A stretch of 7,058 nucleotides of DNA from Planctomycetaceae bacterium. Lineage in GTDB: Bacteria > Planctomycetota > Planctomycetia > Pirellulales > Thermoguttaceae. The translations under genes were made by a program, and so were the position numbers. The stretch is from positions 1 through 7,058 of the forward strand of contig JAIROD010000058.1 of the NCBI GenBank assembly GCA_031257725.1. Direction: 5' to 3'. This document shows positions 1 through 6,901 of the stretch, piece after piece (within the stretch, counting starts at the first letter, position 1; every line of letters begins with the position of its first letter). Below the pieces are notes generated by a model. That model was not told the DNA's origin. It made no database searches and worked only from the letters and a program-made list of their open reading frames with translations.

Positions 1-44
1 GGGGAATCATTCCCCTCCTTCGGAGGGGCAGGGGTGGTAAAAAA
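1..44 (+). repeat. Overlapping hairpins with TGGTAAAAAA tail, left edge
   Basis: GGGGAAT-C-ATTCCCC (1-15) overlaps CCCCTCC-TTC-GGAGGGG (12-28), so the shared CCCC at 12-15 can pair either way; a third GGGG lies at 31-34. The tail reads GTGGTAAAAAA (34-44), similar to the TGGTAGAAAA tails at the right edge. It looks like a REP-type intergenic element and may continue past the left edge. No U-run follows in either direction close enough to call a terminator. Confidence 0.55.
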
Positions 45-98
45 TAAACTTCAATCTCCGAAAAATTCCACTGATATATTACTAATCCTGTTATTTTT

Positions 99-130
99 CC
101 GTGTGTACGGTGAGTACACCGCACACACGG
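99..130. repeat. Long near-perfect palindrome (13 pairs, one mismatch)
   Basis: CCGTGTGT pairs with ACACACGG (99-106 with 123-130), then after an A-C mismatch CGGTG pairs with CACCG (108-112 with 117-121) around an AGTA loop. It lies about 155 bases past the stop of the large gene. On the minus strand it is followed by an A-run rather than a U-run, so it is not a canonical terminator; it could protect a 3' RNA end or be another dispersed repeat. Confidence 0.6.
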
Positions 131-187
131 CTACATTGGAAATGGTCTTGCAGGACTAATAAAAATTAAAATAGACGGTTACGTTTT

Positions 188-233
188 CGGGAGCGGGGAC
201 GCTCCCGCCGCAGTCAAGTCGGCTATCGCCGAC
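188..233. repeat. Pair of adjacent GC-rich hairpins just downstream of the autotransporter stop
   Basis: CGGGAGCG-GGGA-CGCTCCCG (188-207, 8-bp stem) is followed ten bases later by GTCGGC-TATC-GCCGAC (218-233, 6-bp stem). Both are perfect and much more GC-rich than their surroundings. On the minus strand TGGTAGG (244-238) precedes the pair, echoing the TGGTA tails elsewhere in the window. They lie 53-98 bases after the stop and may stabilise or end the mRNA, but without a U-tract; a two-hairpin REP-type element is equally plausible. Confidence 0.55.
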
Positions 234-275
234 GCAACCTACCATCGAATGACCAATCTACTGAATAACTACAAC

Positions 276-288
276 TTTTTTTTTACTA
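276..288 (-). other. Tandem stop codons and A9 tract at the end of the autotransporter gene
   Basis: The minus strand reads TGG AAA TTT TAG TAA followed by further A residues: the TAG stop is directly followed by an in-frame TAA and a run of nine A. The double stop secures the C-terminal Phe, which must be the last residue for barrel assembly. Confidence 0.85.
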
Positions 289-3200
289 AAATTTCCAAGA
301 GAACCCGACCGTTCCGCCTCCGGCGGAAGTATCGCCGTCGCGGTCGAGATAGATATCGCCGTTGTATTCGAGGAAGAACAACGTGTTACGACGTTCAGAC
401 AGGAACCAATTCATTCCGACATTGAATCCCCATTCAAAACGTCCGAGATGCGCGCCGCTGCCAACCACATTGGTTTTCAGACCGGTTCCTTCAAGAGCCG
501 GATAGTAAATATTGGTTACGGGTCGGGTGTCGCCGAAGTTCCAACCGAGTTGGCTTCCGGCGTGGAAATCGATTCGCCGCCAGTTTTTCATCACCTCCAT
601 TCCGGCACGGGTAATGAATTTCGTCAATTCTGAACGCTGATACTGTCGGTATTCCTTTGATTTTTCCAGATCGATGGAATGTTCTGTGGAACTGCCGATT
701 CGTGAGACTTCCAGATCGGCTCCGGCAAAGAATCGGACATTCCAATCTCGTCTGGCTTTGAAACGCCGTCCAACTTCAACATTCAAATCGAATGTATTGC
801 CGTCATAGTTGGAGCCATAACGATAACCGTTGTTTGTTCGGATCAGATTATTGTTTTGCCAACCTCCGCCGATATAGGTTCGGATATCCAAATTGGAATG
901 AAAAACCTGACCGTAATACAAACCGAGATAATAATCTTCGTTTTTCACTTGATCGGAATAATTGGACAGTTTTCCTTCTTCACGTCCGAACAGCAAACCG
1001 AAGGAGCGTGTACAATTTGAAATGAACGACAACCCCGCCTGCACTCCGTAAGATTGCAAGTTGAAACCTTCTTTGAAATAATTACTCTCAAAATCATCAC
1101 CGCGTCCGACAAACGTCATCCATGCGGTACGTTGCGGGCGATGTTTGGCTTGACCTCTTGCCTGAAACGTTGATGCGACGGATTCTTGGGACGGATGGTC
1201 GGTACATTCGCTGAGCCATTCCCGTGTAATCTGCTGATAAGCCGTCCGGTACATTTTGGTTTGCGCCAACATCAATGATGTTGCGACAATATCGCTTAAC
1301 GGACGCGGTTCCTGACGAAGGTATCCGCTAATGGTTACGTAATTTGATTGATCATAATCCAATTCAAAATCAAAAAACGCACTGGAGGAATTATCGATAC
1401 CGGCGAAACGTCCGTTTAACGACGACCAATAATTCAATACTTTCCGGTTTTCAAAACTATTCAACAGGTCTTTTGTAAGAATAGGAACCGGTGTAAATAG
1501 GACATTGTCGCCGATATAAACGTCGTCTTTTACCGTCAACATATCCGATTCTGATTCTGTTGCGCTGAACCGCCAATAGTAATGAGAGTGGTCAATAAAG
1601 GTAACTTTGTTATTAACGGTTCCGTTTCCGCCGAAACCGGCGTGTTCACGCACCCACACCTGACTGTCGAGCGAACCGTCCACAAGAAGAACGCCTTCCT
1701 GCACATTGGTTGCTCCGGTGTAGGTGTTACGGCTATTGAGAACGGCAATAGAATCATAACCGGTTTTGGTAACGCTTCCGGCTCCGGTGACAGGCGTTTC
1801 CATACCGTTTGACCAGGAACCGTCCGTTTCGTTTTTGATACGATTAAAATCAAGATTGAGTTCGGCGCTTTGGGCGAGTTGTATTTCTTTGGAACCGGAA
1901 GCGGCTTGTTCGTGAGTGAGTTTCAGCGTTCCGGCTTCAACATTTGTTACGCCGGTATAGGAATTTTTTGTTGCAAGAACCAACGTTCCCAGTCCTTTTT
2001 TGGTCAGTGTTTTACCGTCCCACACGGCGGGATCAAAAGTTCCGGTTACATTTTTCAGTTCTACGCCGAGTGTGAATTCACTGTCGGGATTTGTCAGCGT
2101 GAAGTTTCCGTGAGCATCTTGGGGTGCATTCCAGCGTAACGACTGACCAACCAACAATTCCTTTTGGTCTTCCGATTTTGTAACGCCAAAAAACAGATAA
2201 TCAACCTCCGGTTCTTCAGCACCGCCAATACAAATCTTTCCAAAATTATCGATAATGGGGTTATCGGATTTCATGAGAAGGGACAGAGTATCATTCGTTA
2301 CGATTCCCTGAACATTCAGTATGGAATTTTCGCCGAGCGAAACATTTCCGGCATGAATGGAATTGTTACCAAGCATCACCGATAATGTTCCGTCTATGGT
2401 CAGTTTTTCTTTGACCTCAATTGTTGCCAGAGGTTGCAGTGAAAGCGTTGCCTTTTCACTGACGTTCATATTTGTATTGGTAATCAGTTGCGTTGTTGCC
2501 GAACCCCAACCGCCGATTTGTAACGTTCCGCCGTTGACCAGAATATCACCGCTAAACTTATTTTGAAGTCCCCCAAGTCCCTGCAAACCATCGCCGTTTT
2601 TAATAAATTGCTTTGCGTTGCGAATTGTTCCGTTGAAAAACGGTGAAAAACCGGTTTTGTTTTGGTTAATCAGCAACGTACCGCCTTGCATCTCCACCAA
2701 TCCGTTTCCCTGCAACGAACTAATTGACCGACTGGAACTGCCGGACTGATATTGACCGCTGGAATAAACGGTTAAATCGGTTCCTTGTGAGATATTGCCG
2801 ACAACAATTCCGTTTTCGATTATTGTTGCTCCATTGTAAAAGTTATGTCCGTTCAAGGTTAATGTTCCGGTATTCTTTTTCACCAGATTTCCCGAACCGG
2901 TGAAGACTCCGTCAAAAACATCGTCCTCCGCATTGTTGACGGTAAATTTGTAATTGCCCGCCATTTCGACCGTTCCATTGCCCAAAATCGCCGTAACCTG
3001 CCGATCTGCATTGCCGGTACGATAAATACTGTCGGTTGTTTCAACCGTCAACACCGTATCTATCGGAATATTGTTGACCAAAACACCGTTTTGAACTGTT
3101 GTTGCGCCGTTCCATGCCGCTTGAGTGTTAATGGTCATAACAGCATCGCCGGTTTTAACAAGATGACTTAGGGGATCATCCGCGTTGTAATACGGATCGG

Positions 3201-6200
3201 CCGGATCAATATTGCCGTGTGCAATTCCATTGTGTCCGGTTACGGTTAAATCTGCTGATGTATCAAACGTTGCGGTGGAGCCGCCGTCAATGATGATTTT
3301 CTGACCAAAGGCATCGACGATGTTGCGGTTTTGCAATGTTCCGCCGCCGCGTTTGAAATTGACATCGCCGGTTCCGAGATTGCCGGCGGTGCCTTCGTCC
3401 AAGTTTGAATACGAAAGTGTTCCGCTGTAAATGTATGTTCCGCCGGTGTAAGTTGATATTCCCTGCAAAAAAGTTGTTGTTCCACTTTCCGATTTAGCGA
3501 GAATTCCATCACCCCCAATTCCTTTATTGTAATTTCCTTCAAAAGCAAGTTCCAAAATACCTGTTCCCTCAATGTCCCGTCGAACCTCAACACGTTGCTC
3601 ACCCAACTCGTCGGGTGTTCCGGTTGCATCGGCATATTTCAATTTGAGTGTTCCGTTGGCAACCGTTGTTGTTCCGGTGTAATTGTTTGGTCGTTCCGGC
3701 GATCTTTGTTCCAACTCCAGAACAGCCGTTCCCGCGTCCGTTTTGATAAGATTTCCGTTACCGCTAATAAATCGGTCATAAATTTGATCAATTTCCTGAC
3801 CGCGTTCATCAGTAAGTGAGGCAAAATCAAGATATAACTCGCTTAAGTTTGTTTTCAAATCAACAATATTCGTTTGACCTGTTGCGTGAACATCAAGAAG
3901 ATGCAACTCACTAGACTCTTCAACAAAAGTATTTCCGGTATAACCGGAAAATTGATTCGGTTGATCGTCATTGGAACCGCGTACAAAAACATTCGTATAT
4001 TCCAGAACTTCGACATTGCCTGCGCCGGTGATAATTCGGTTGTATGGATTGGTTTTTGACGAATCCGTTACGTTAAATTGTAAAGCGGAATTAAGCAGCG
4101 GATTGTTGGAATTTCCTGCAATAGCAACTTCACTTGTTTTTCCCGTTGAATTAACGCTGCCGATTCGGATTTTGCCGCCGTTAATTGACGATTTTCCGGT
4201 ATATGTTGAATTGTTTGCGGTCAAGTAGAGAATTTCCGTACTGCCGTCTGGCGTGGAATAAAGACCATTTCCCCTCAATTCCAGACTGCCGGTTCCGGTA
4301 ATCGTATTGTCCACCGTTGCAATAAATTGATAGGTTGACGGGTCAGTTGAATCATAAGTTTTATCAGGATCATAAGGTTCTAGCGGCAATAACGGCGGAT
4401 TGCGATTAAAATCGCCGACAGTGTCGCGAGTCAAATGAAATTGCAACAAGGCGGCATCAATGTTTTCAATATCATTTTTGACACTAACACTGTTTTCTTG
4501 TCCGATATTGATGGTTCCGGTTCCAAAAGGACGAAACGTTATTTCATGATCTGTTGCATTTTCATTATCATTTTGATCGAAAACATGACGACCAACGAGA
4601 GTTCCTGCGTTAATTTCCGTACCGCCGGAGTAAGTGTTATTGATATTGGCAAAAACCTGCGTACCTTGTCCTAACTTGATAACCTGATCACCATCTCCAA
4701 ACGTATTTCCAATAATTTGACCGGAAAAAACATATTCTCTACCGGCGACAACATTAATGTACAATTTATAATTTTGTAGTTCTACTTTTGCGTCGGGACT
4801 ATCCGGTGGTTCATCGTCATTGGATAATCGGTCACTCAAACCGGCGATATTCCTGTCAGCATCAAGTGTATCGTAAACAGCCCCTTTGAATACCGTCAAA
4901 ACACCTTGCCCGATATTTTTTTGCAACCTTCCCGCGCGAACCGTTGTATCCGCTCCTCCGCTTACTGTTCCGTAAATGGTAAGTGTATTCGGATTATTTT
5001 TGAATATTTTAGTTCCGGCTTCGGTGGAAATGGTATTAAAAAAACGGTCATCCTCAACACTGGTTTCAAAGGTCAATTCGGCGGTATTGTCCAAAACAAG
5101 TCCTCCGGTTCCAACCCCTCCGGTATTTCCTAATGTCAAATAAGCGTTATCAACAGTTGTTCCGCCCCAATAAGAGTTGGCGGAATTAAAGGTTACGGAA
5201 GTTTTTGTCGGTAAATTTTCCGTCAATGTTGTAATATAAACACCCCCTGCTCCGTCAATACCGATCAAACTGTTGCTTTCATTGGTAAATTGATAAGAAC
5301 CGCCATCAACAATCATTCCAAGTCCGGTTTTAGCATACGTTCCAACGTTATACTGTCCAAAATCACCGATCTGCACACCGCCGTTCTGAACAGTAATACT
5401 TACTACTCCAGACCCGTTGTCTTGAAAGCTTACAACATCACCATGAAGAAACCTCTCGGTGTTTCCATAATTAGTAATATACCCAGACCAGTTTGCAGAG
5501 GTTGCGTCCCAACGATTATTGTTTGCAGAACCAGTCCACGTAACTTCGCCAACGTATGATTGGAAATTCTGAATCGAAATATTAACAGTTTTACTTTCAA
5601 CACCGGCAGGAGGTGACGTAGGAGTTTGTACCAGATTTCCTGCTAAACGTCCGTTTACACTAATAACATCATTCCAATTTTCTCCTCGAACAGTAACAGG
5701 AAAATTGATTCCATAAGTATCCGTTTTACCGGAAGTGCCGCTCATGTCGATAATCCGAATCGGCGGAGCCGCATAAGTTGGAATTGCACCTTGTTCAGGA
5801 GCAGTTCCGGTATAATTATATCGAAGAAGTTGTACGTTTATTGTCCCACTTTGTCCTGTGTTACCAAACCCCAAAAGGTTGAGTTTACCGTCGTTCATTG
5901 GGCTTGACAGTGTAACATTTCCCCGTAAATCCAAAACCGGTTGACCGGCGGTATAATTTGTCAAATCGAAACCAAGCGTAACATTGTCTTGAAGTCGAAT
6001 ATTAGCGGCATCAATAAAGTTATCCACACGTTCTGTGACAAGATTACCCGAAGCATTAACGCGAAGATTACCGTTTTCATCAAAAGTTGGGTTTAACCAG
6101 AAACCGCGTGCATTCAATGTTGTACCGTTTCCCATTATAAACAGCAACTGATCATTAGCCGGTGTTCCTTGTAACGTAATAGAAGAGCCTCGCATCAATT

Positions 6201-6690
6201 CCAATGTTCCGTTGCTAACGGTGAAATGATTAGTCGTTGTTGCCGAAAGATTGCTTTGATTGGCTAACTGAATCGGCTGAGAGTAGTTAGGAGAGAGAAT
6301 GAGACTGCCGTTTTCGTCTTTTAAGGTAACCAAGTCAAGCCGCCATAAACCTTGTCCGCTTTTAGTAACATATAAATTATAACCGAGTGCGGCGGCGGTT
6401 CCTTTCATGGCTTCATTGGATACGGCAATGTAGGGAGCGGAAAGGATATTAGGCGGCGGAGCTTGAGCGTCCACCTCCATTGTAAATCGAACAGTATCAT
6501 TTGCCAGCAAATTTCTTGGTGGCTGAGTTGTCAACGCTAAAATATCATTTAAATCAGCAATACTTGTGGCGGTAATAGGTTTGGGAGGAGGAGGATCTTG
6601 AGCCAGCGCATTCCAACCGGACAGCGAAATAATACAACATGTCGCAAGGATAAATAATAATGTAGATAATCTGCGATCCATAAGAAACAT
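286..6690 (-). CDS. Giant autotransporter (type Va) surface protein with about 12 PATR beta-strand repeats and C-terminal outer-membrane beta-barrel
   Basis: Predicted surface protein that secretes its own passenger across the outer membrane. Seen in order: signal peptide (1-30, ALA|QD); Pro-rich start of the mature chain; an N-terminal passenger part without clear repeats (about 40-380); a W-x-G...NW motif at about 385-400; about 12 degenerate repeats of the form N-x-Y-x-G-x-T-x(4)-G-x-L with aromatic centres near residues 508, 580, 687, 830, 917, 1004, 1081, 1193, 1284, 1379, 1578 and 1657; an LRW/DAHGNFTL segment at about 1510-1530; a helical linker (about 1798-1830); and a barrel (about 1853-2134) ending GFSWKF. 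The mature chain has only three Cys (1487, 1829, 1893), as expected for a protein that crosses the periplasm unfolded. No protease triad, lipase motif or self-cleavage signature was recognised. PATR passengers are generally beta-helical and often adhesive; an adhesin or surface-layer role is inferred. The annotated start is the longest frame, but Met4 fits the ribosome site better. The gene stands alone here, with no same-strand neighbour. Confidence 0.96.
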   Translation of the reverse strand: MFLMDRRLSTLLFILATCCIISLSGWNALAQDPPPPKPITATSIADLNDILALTTQPPRNLLANDTVRFTMEVDAQAPPPNILSAPYIAVSNEAMKGTAAALGYNLYVTKSGQGLWRLDLVTLKDENGSLILSPNYSQPIQLANQSNLSATTTNHFTVSNGTLELMRGSSITLQGTPANDQLLFIMGNGTTLNARGFWLNPTFDENGNLRVNASGNLVTERVDNFIDAANIRLQDNVTLGFDLTNYTAGQPVLDLRGNVTLSSPMNDGKLNLLGFGNTGQSGTINVQLLRYNYTGTAPEQGAIPTYAAPPIRIIDMSGTSGKTDTYGINFPVTVRGENWNDVISVNGRLAGNLVQTPTSPPAGVESKTVNISIQNFQSYVGEVTWTGSANNNRWDATSANWSGYITNYGNTERFLHGDVVSFQDNGSGVVSITVQNGGVQIGDFGQYNVGTYAKTGLGMIVDGGSYQFTNESNSLIGIDGAGGVYITTLTENLPTKTSVTFNSANSYWGGTTVDNAYLTLGNTGGVGTGGLVLDNTAELTFETSVEDDRFFNTISTEAGTKIFKNNPNTLTIYGTVSGGADTTVRAGRLQKNIGQGVLTVFKGAVYDTLDADRNIAGLSDRLSNDDEPPDSPDAKVELQNYKLYINVVAGREYVFSGQIIGNTFGDGDQVIKLGQGTQVFANINNTYSGGTEINAGTLVGRHVFDQNDNENATDHEITFRPFGTGTINIGQENSVSVKNDIENIDAALLQFHLTRDTVGDFNRNPPLLPLEPYDPDKTYDSTDPSTYQFIATVDNTITGTGSLELRGNGLYSTPDGSTEILYLTANNSTYTGKSSINGGKIRIGSVNSTGKTSEVAIAGNSNNPLLNSALQFNVTDSSKTNPYNRIITGAGNVEVLEYTNVFVRGSNDDQPNQFSGYTGNTFVEESSELHLLDVHATGQTNIVDLKTNLSELYLDFASLTDERGQEIDQIYDRFISGNGNLIKTDAGTAVLELEQRSPERPNNYTGTTTVANGTLKLKYADATGTPDELGEQRVEVRRDIEGTGILELAFEGNYNKGIGGDGILAKSESGTTTFLQGISTYTGGTYIYSGTLSYSNLDEGTAGNLGTGDVNFKRGGGTLQNRNIVDAFGQKIIIDGGSTATFDTSADLTVTGHNGIAHGNIDPADPYYNADDPLSHLVKTGDAVMTINTQAAWNGATTVQNGVLVNNIPIDTVLTVETTDSIYRTGNADRQVTAILGNGTVEMAGNYKFTVNNAEDDVFDGVFTGSGNLVKKNTGTLTLNGHNFYNGATIIENGIVVGNISQGTDLTVYSSGQYQSGSSSRSISSLQGNGLVEMQGGTLLINQNKTGFSPFFNGTIRNAKQFIKNGDGLQGLGGLQNKFSGDILVNGGTLQIGGWGSATTQLITNTNMNVSEKATLSLQPLATIEVKEKLTIDGTLSVMLGNNSIHAGNVSLGENSILNVQGIVTNDTLSLLMKSDNPIIDNFGKICIGGAEEPEVDYLFFGVTKSEDQKELLVGQSLRWNAPQDAHGNFTLTNPDSEFTLGVELKNVTGTFDPAVWDGKTLTKKGLGTLVLATKNSYTGVTNVEAGTLKLTHEQAASGSKEIQLAQSAELNLDFNRIKNETDGSWSNGMETPVTGAGSVTKTGYDSIAVLNSRNTYTGATNVQEGVLLVDGSLDSQVWVREHAGFGGNGTVNNKVTFIDHSHYYWRFSATESESDMLTVKDDVYIGDNVLFTPVPILTKDLLNSFENRKVLNYWSSLNGRFAGIDNSSSAFFDFELDYDQSNYVTISGYLRQEPRPLSDIVATSLMLAQTKMYRTAYQQITREWLSECTDHPSQESVASTFQARGQAKHRPQRTAWMTFVGRGDDFESNYFKEGFNLQSYGVQAGLSFISNCTRSFGLLFGREEGKLSNYSDQVKNEDYYLGLYYGQVFHSNLDIRTYIGGGWQNNNLIRTNNGYRYGSNYDGNTFDLNVEVGRRFKARRDWNVRFFAGADLEVSRIGSSTEHSIDLEKSKEYRQYQRSELTKFITRAGMEVMKNWRRIDFHAGSQLGWNFGDTRPVTNIYYPALEGTGLKTNVVGSGAHLGRFEWGFNVGMNWFLSERRNTLFFLEYNGDIYLDRDGDTSAGGGTVGFSWKF
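289..1134 (-). other. Autotransporter beta-barrel translocator domain (residues about 1853-2134)
   Basis: Twelve amphipathic strand-like segments can be counted: AWMTFVGRGDDF, SYGVQAGLSF, FGLLFGREEG, YYLGLYYGQV, IRTYIGGGWQ, FDLNVEVGRR, VRFFAGADLEV, LTKFITRAGMEV, IDFHAGSQLGW, FEWGFNVGMNW, LFFLEYNGDIY and GGTVGFSWKF. Twelve strands is the number known for classical type Va barrels. The chain ends in Phe with aromatic/hydrophobic residues alternating before it, the usual BAM recognition signal. A helix-forming linker at about 1798-1830 (LSDIVATSLMLAQ and onward) would thread the pore. Cys1829 in the linker and Cys1893 in the second-to-third strand region are the only Cys in this part. Confidence 0.92.
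1651..5223 (-). repeat. Passenger region of degenerate autotransporter-associated beta-strand repeats
   Basis: Residues about 490-1680 contain roughly 12 copies of a motif resembling G-x-G-x-L-x-K-x-G-x-G-T-L-x-L followed by N-x-Y-x-G-x-T-x-V-x-x-G-x-L. The clearest copies are centred on Y687, Y1004, Y1081, Y1578 and Y1657; those near residues 508, 580 and 830 are weak. Centre-to-centre spacing varies from about 70 to 200 residues, so the copies are separated by unlike inserts and are not a uniform tandem array. The family is known to form rungs of a right-handed beta-helix stalk. At DNA level the copies are diverged, which makes recent slippage or copy-number change unlikely. Confidence 0.85.
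2608..3162 (-). repeat. Tandem pair of related units of about 92 residues within the passenger
   Basis: Residues 1177-1268 and 1269-1361 align from end to end. Both begin LVK, then NGAT, NG-x-V-x-NI, LTV, a Y-x-(T/S)-G step, an R-(x)-I/V step, L-x-GNG-x-VEM-x-G, and finish with F-x-G. The central aromatics (W1193 and F1284) are 91 residues apart. The pair looks like duplication of a complete rung set larger than a single PATR motif. Divergence is substantial, so the duplication is old. Confidence 0.7.
6601..6690 (-). other. Sec signal peptide of the autotransporter (residues 1-30)
   Basis: The N-terminus has a short basic region (D5-R6-R7), a hydrophobic core from L8 to about L23 and a small-residue A28-L29-A30 site before Q31, the textbook signal peptidase I pattern. 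Four prolines follow directly (33-36). Cys18 and Cys19 lie inside the hydrophobic core with Thr before Cys18, which is a poor lipobox, so lipoprotein processing is unlikely. The peptide has normal length and lacks the extended N-terminal region found in some large enterobacterial autotransporters. Confidence 0.9.
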
Positions 6691-6694
6691 CCTT
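6690..6694 (-). promoter_or_regulatory. Shine-Dalgarno that favours Met4 (ATG at 6681-6679) as the true start
   Basis: On the minus strand the sequence reads AAGGATGTTTCTTATG. AAGG abuts the first ATG with no spacer, which would be non-functional for that start. AAGGA lies 8 bases before the second in-frame ATG, an optimal distance. Starting at Met4 leaves MDRRLSTLLF at the N-terminus, a normal signal peptide n-region, and a protein of 2131 residues. The first ATG overlaps the ribosome site itself. Confidence 0.65.
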
Positions 6695-6720
6695 GTTTCA
6701 CTCTGTGGAACGGGGCTGAA

Positions 6721-6748
6721 TAGATAATTTTTAACGACTGTTCGTTAA
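6721..6748 (-). promoter_or_regulatory. Weak sigma-70-like promoter candidate for the autotransporter
   Basis: On the minus strand TTAACG (6748-6743) and TATCTA (6726-6721) are separated by 16 bases, each matching the sigma-70 consensus at four of six positions. Initiation would fall near 6714, leaving a leader of about 24-35 bases that contains the AAGGA site. The -35 candidate lies inside the 22-bp inverted repeat, so a protein bound there would block it. The match is modest and the assignment rests mainly on position. Confidence 0.3.
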
Positions 6749-6750
6749 AA
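6729..6750. promoter_or_regulatory. Perfect 22-bp inverted repeat upstream of the autotransporter gene
   Basis: TTTTAACGA, a 4-base centre, then TCGTTAAAA: two 9-bp arms that match perfectly. It lies about 38-60 bases upstream of the first ATG, where a promoter or its operator is expected, and it overlaps the weak promoter candidate there. Dyads of this size commonly bind dimeric regulators; alternatively it could form a short hairpin in a longer leader RNA. It has no U-run in the gene's direction that would make it a terminator. Confidence 0.5.
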
Positions 6751-6811
6751 GAGGTCTAAACAGTATCATCCTTCTTATCGGCGTGATTTGTATAAGAGTT
6801 TATTTTTTTTG

Positions 6812-6840
6812 GCGGGACAACATTGTGGTAGAAGCGGGAC
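6812..6840 (+). repeat. Truncated copy of the palindromic TGGTAGAA repeat
   Basis: From GGGACAACAT through TGGTAGAA (6814-6833) this matches the full copy at 6984-7003 at 18 of 20 positions; the two differences are adjacent. The left arm of the palindrome and its loop are missing and replaced by a T-rich run. GCGGGAC occurs on both sides (6812-6818 and 6834-6840), which may be the start of a further lost copy. Confidence 0.6.
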
Positions 6841-6864
6841 TTCTGAATTTTTTGAATTTTAGGA

Positions 6865-6893
6865 TTGACAAAATCGTCGTTATCCAATATCAT
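6865..6893 (+). promoter_or_regulatory. Strong sigma-70-like promoter, divergent from the autotransporter
   Basis: A perfect TTGACA (6865-6870), a 17-base spacer and TATCAT (6888-6893, five of six matches to TATAAT). This is the best promoter match in the noncoding flanks. Initiation would be near 6900, reading rightward away from the large gene. What it transcribes is not evident: an AAGGAGG follows at 6934, but only very short frames lie between it and the repeats that run to the window edge. Confidence 0.55.
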
Positions 6894-6901
6894 AAACAAA
6901 T

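Noticed and set aside
188..207. Rho-independent terminator for the autotransporter
   Set aside because: The stem is strong but the minus strand continues AAAACG rather than a U-run, so it was recorded only as a hairpin repeat.
1094..1104. RGD cell-attachment motif at residues 1863-1865
   Set aside because: It lies in the first barrel strand (FVGRGDD), where a G-R-G-D-D pattern belongs to the translocator fold rather than to the exposed passenger.
1536..1853. Minus-strand frame of 105 codons and other small frames inside 286-6690, on both strands
   Set aside because: All lie within the long autotransporter frame, have no signal peptide, domain or ribosome-site support, and their translations are rich in the out-of-frame products expected from Thr-Gly-Asn repeats.
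3246..3635. 129-codon overlapping minus-strand frame
   Set aside because: A shifted-frame shadow of the passenger with no recognisable motif or good start; the main frame carries clear PATR repeats across the same bases.
1700..5830. Frequent TTCCGGT / ACCGGAA heptamer as a possible DNA-uptake or chi-like signal
   Set aside because: Most occurrences fall on Thr-Gly codons of the conserved T-G step in the repeats, so protein repetition and codon preference explain them.
6634..6639. Lipoprotein lipobox at Cys18-Cys19
   Set aside because: Thr precedes Cys18, the Cys pair lies inside the hydrophobic core, and a good ALA|Q signal peptidase I site follows.
6774..6810. Plus-strand intrinsic terminator: CTTAT...ATAAG followed by a T8 run
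   Set aside because: The stem is short and AT-rich with a 13-base loop, and no plus-strand gene ends there.
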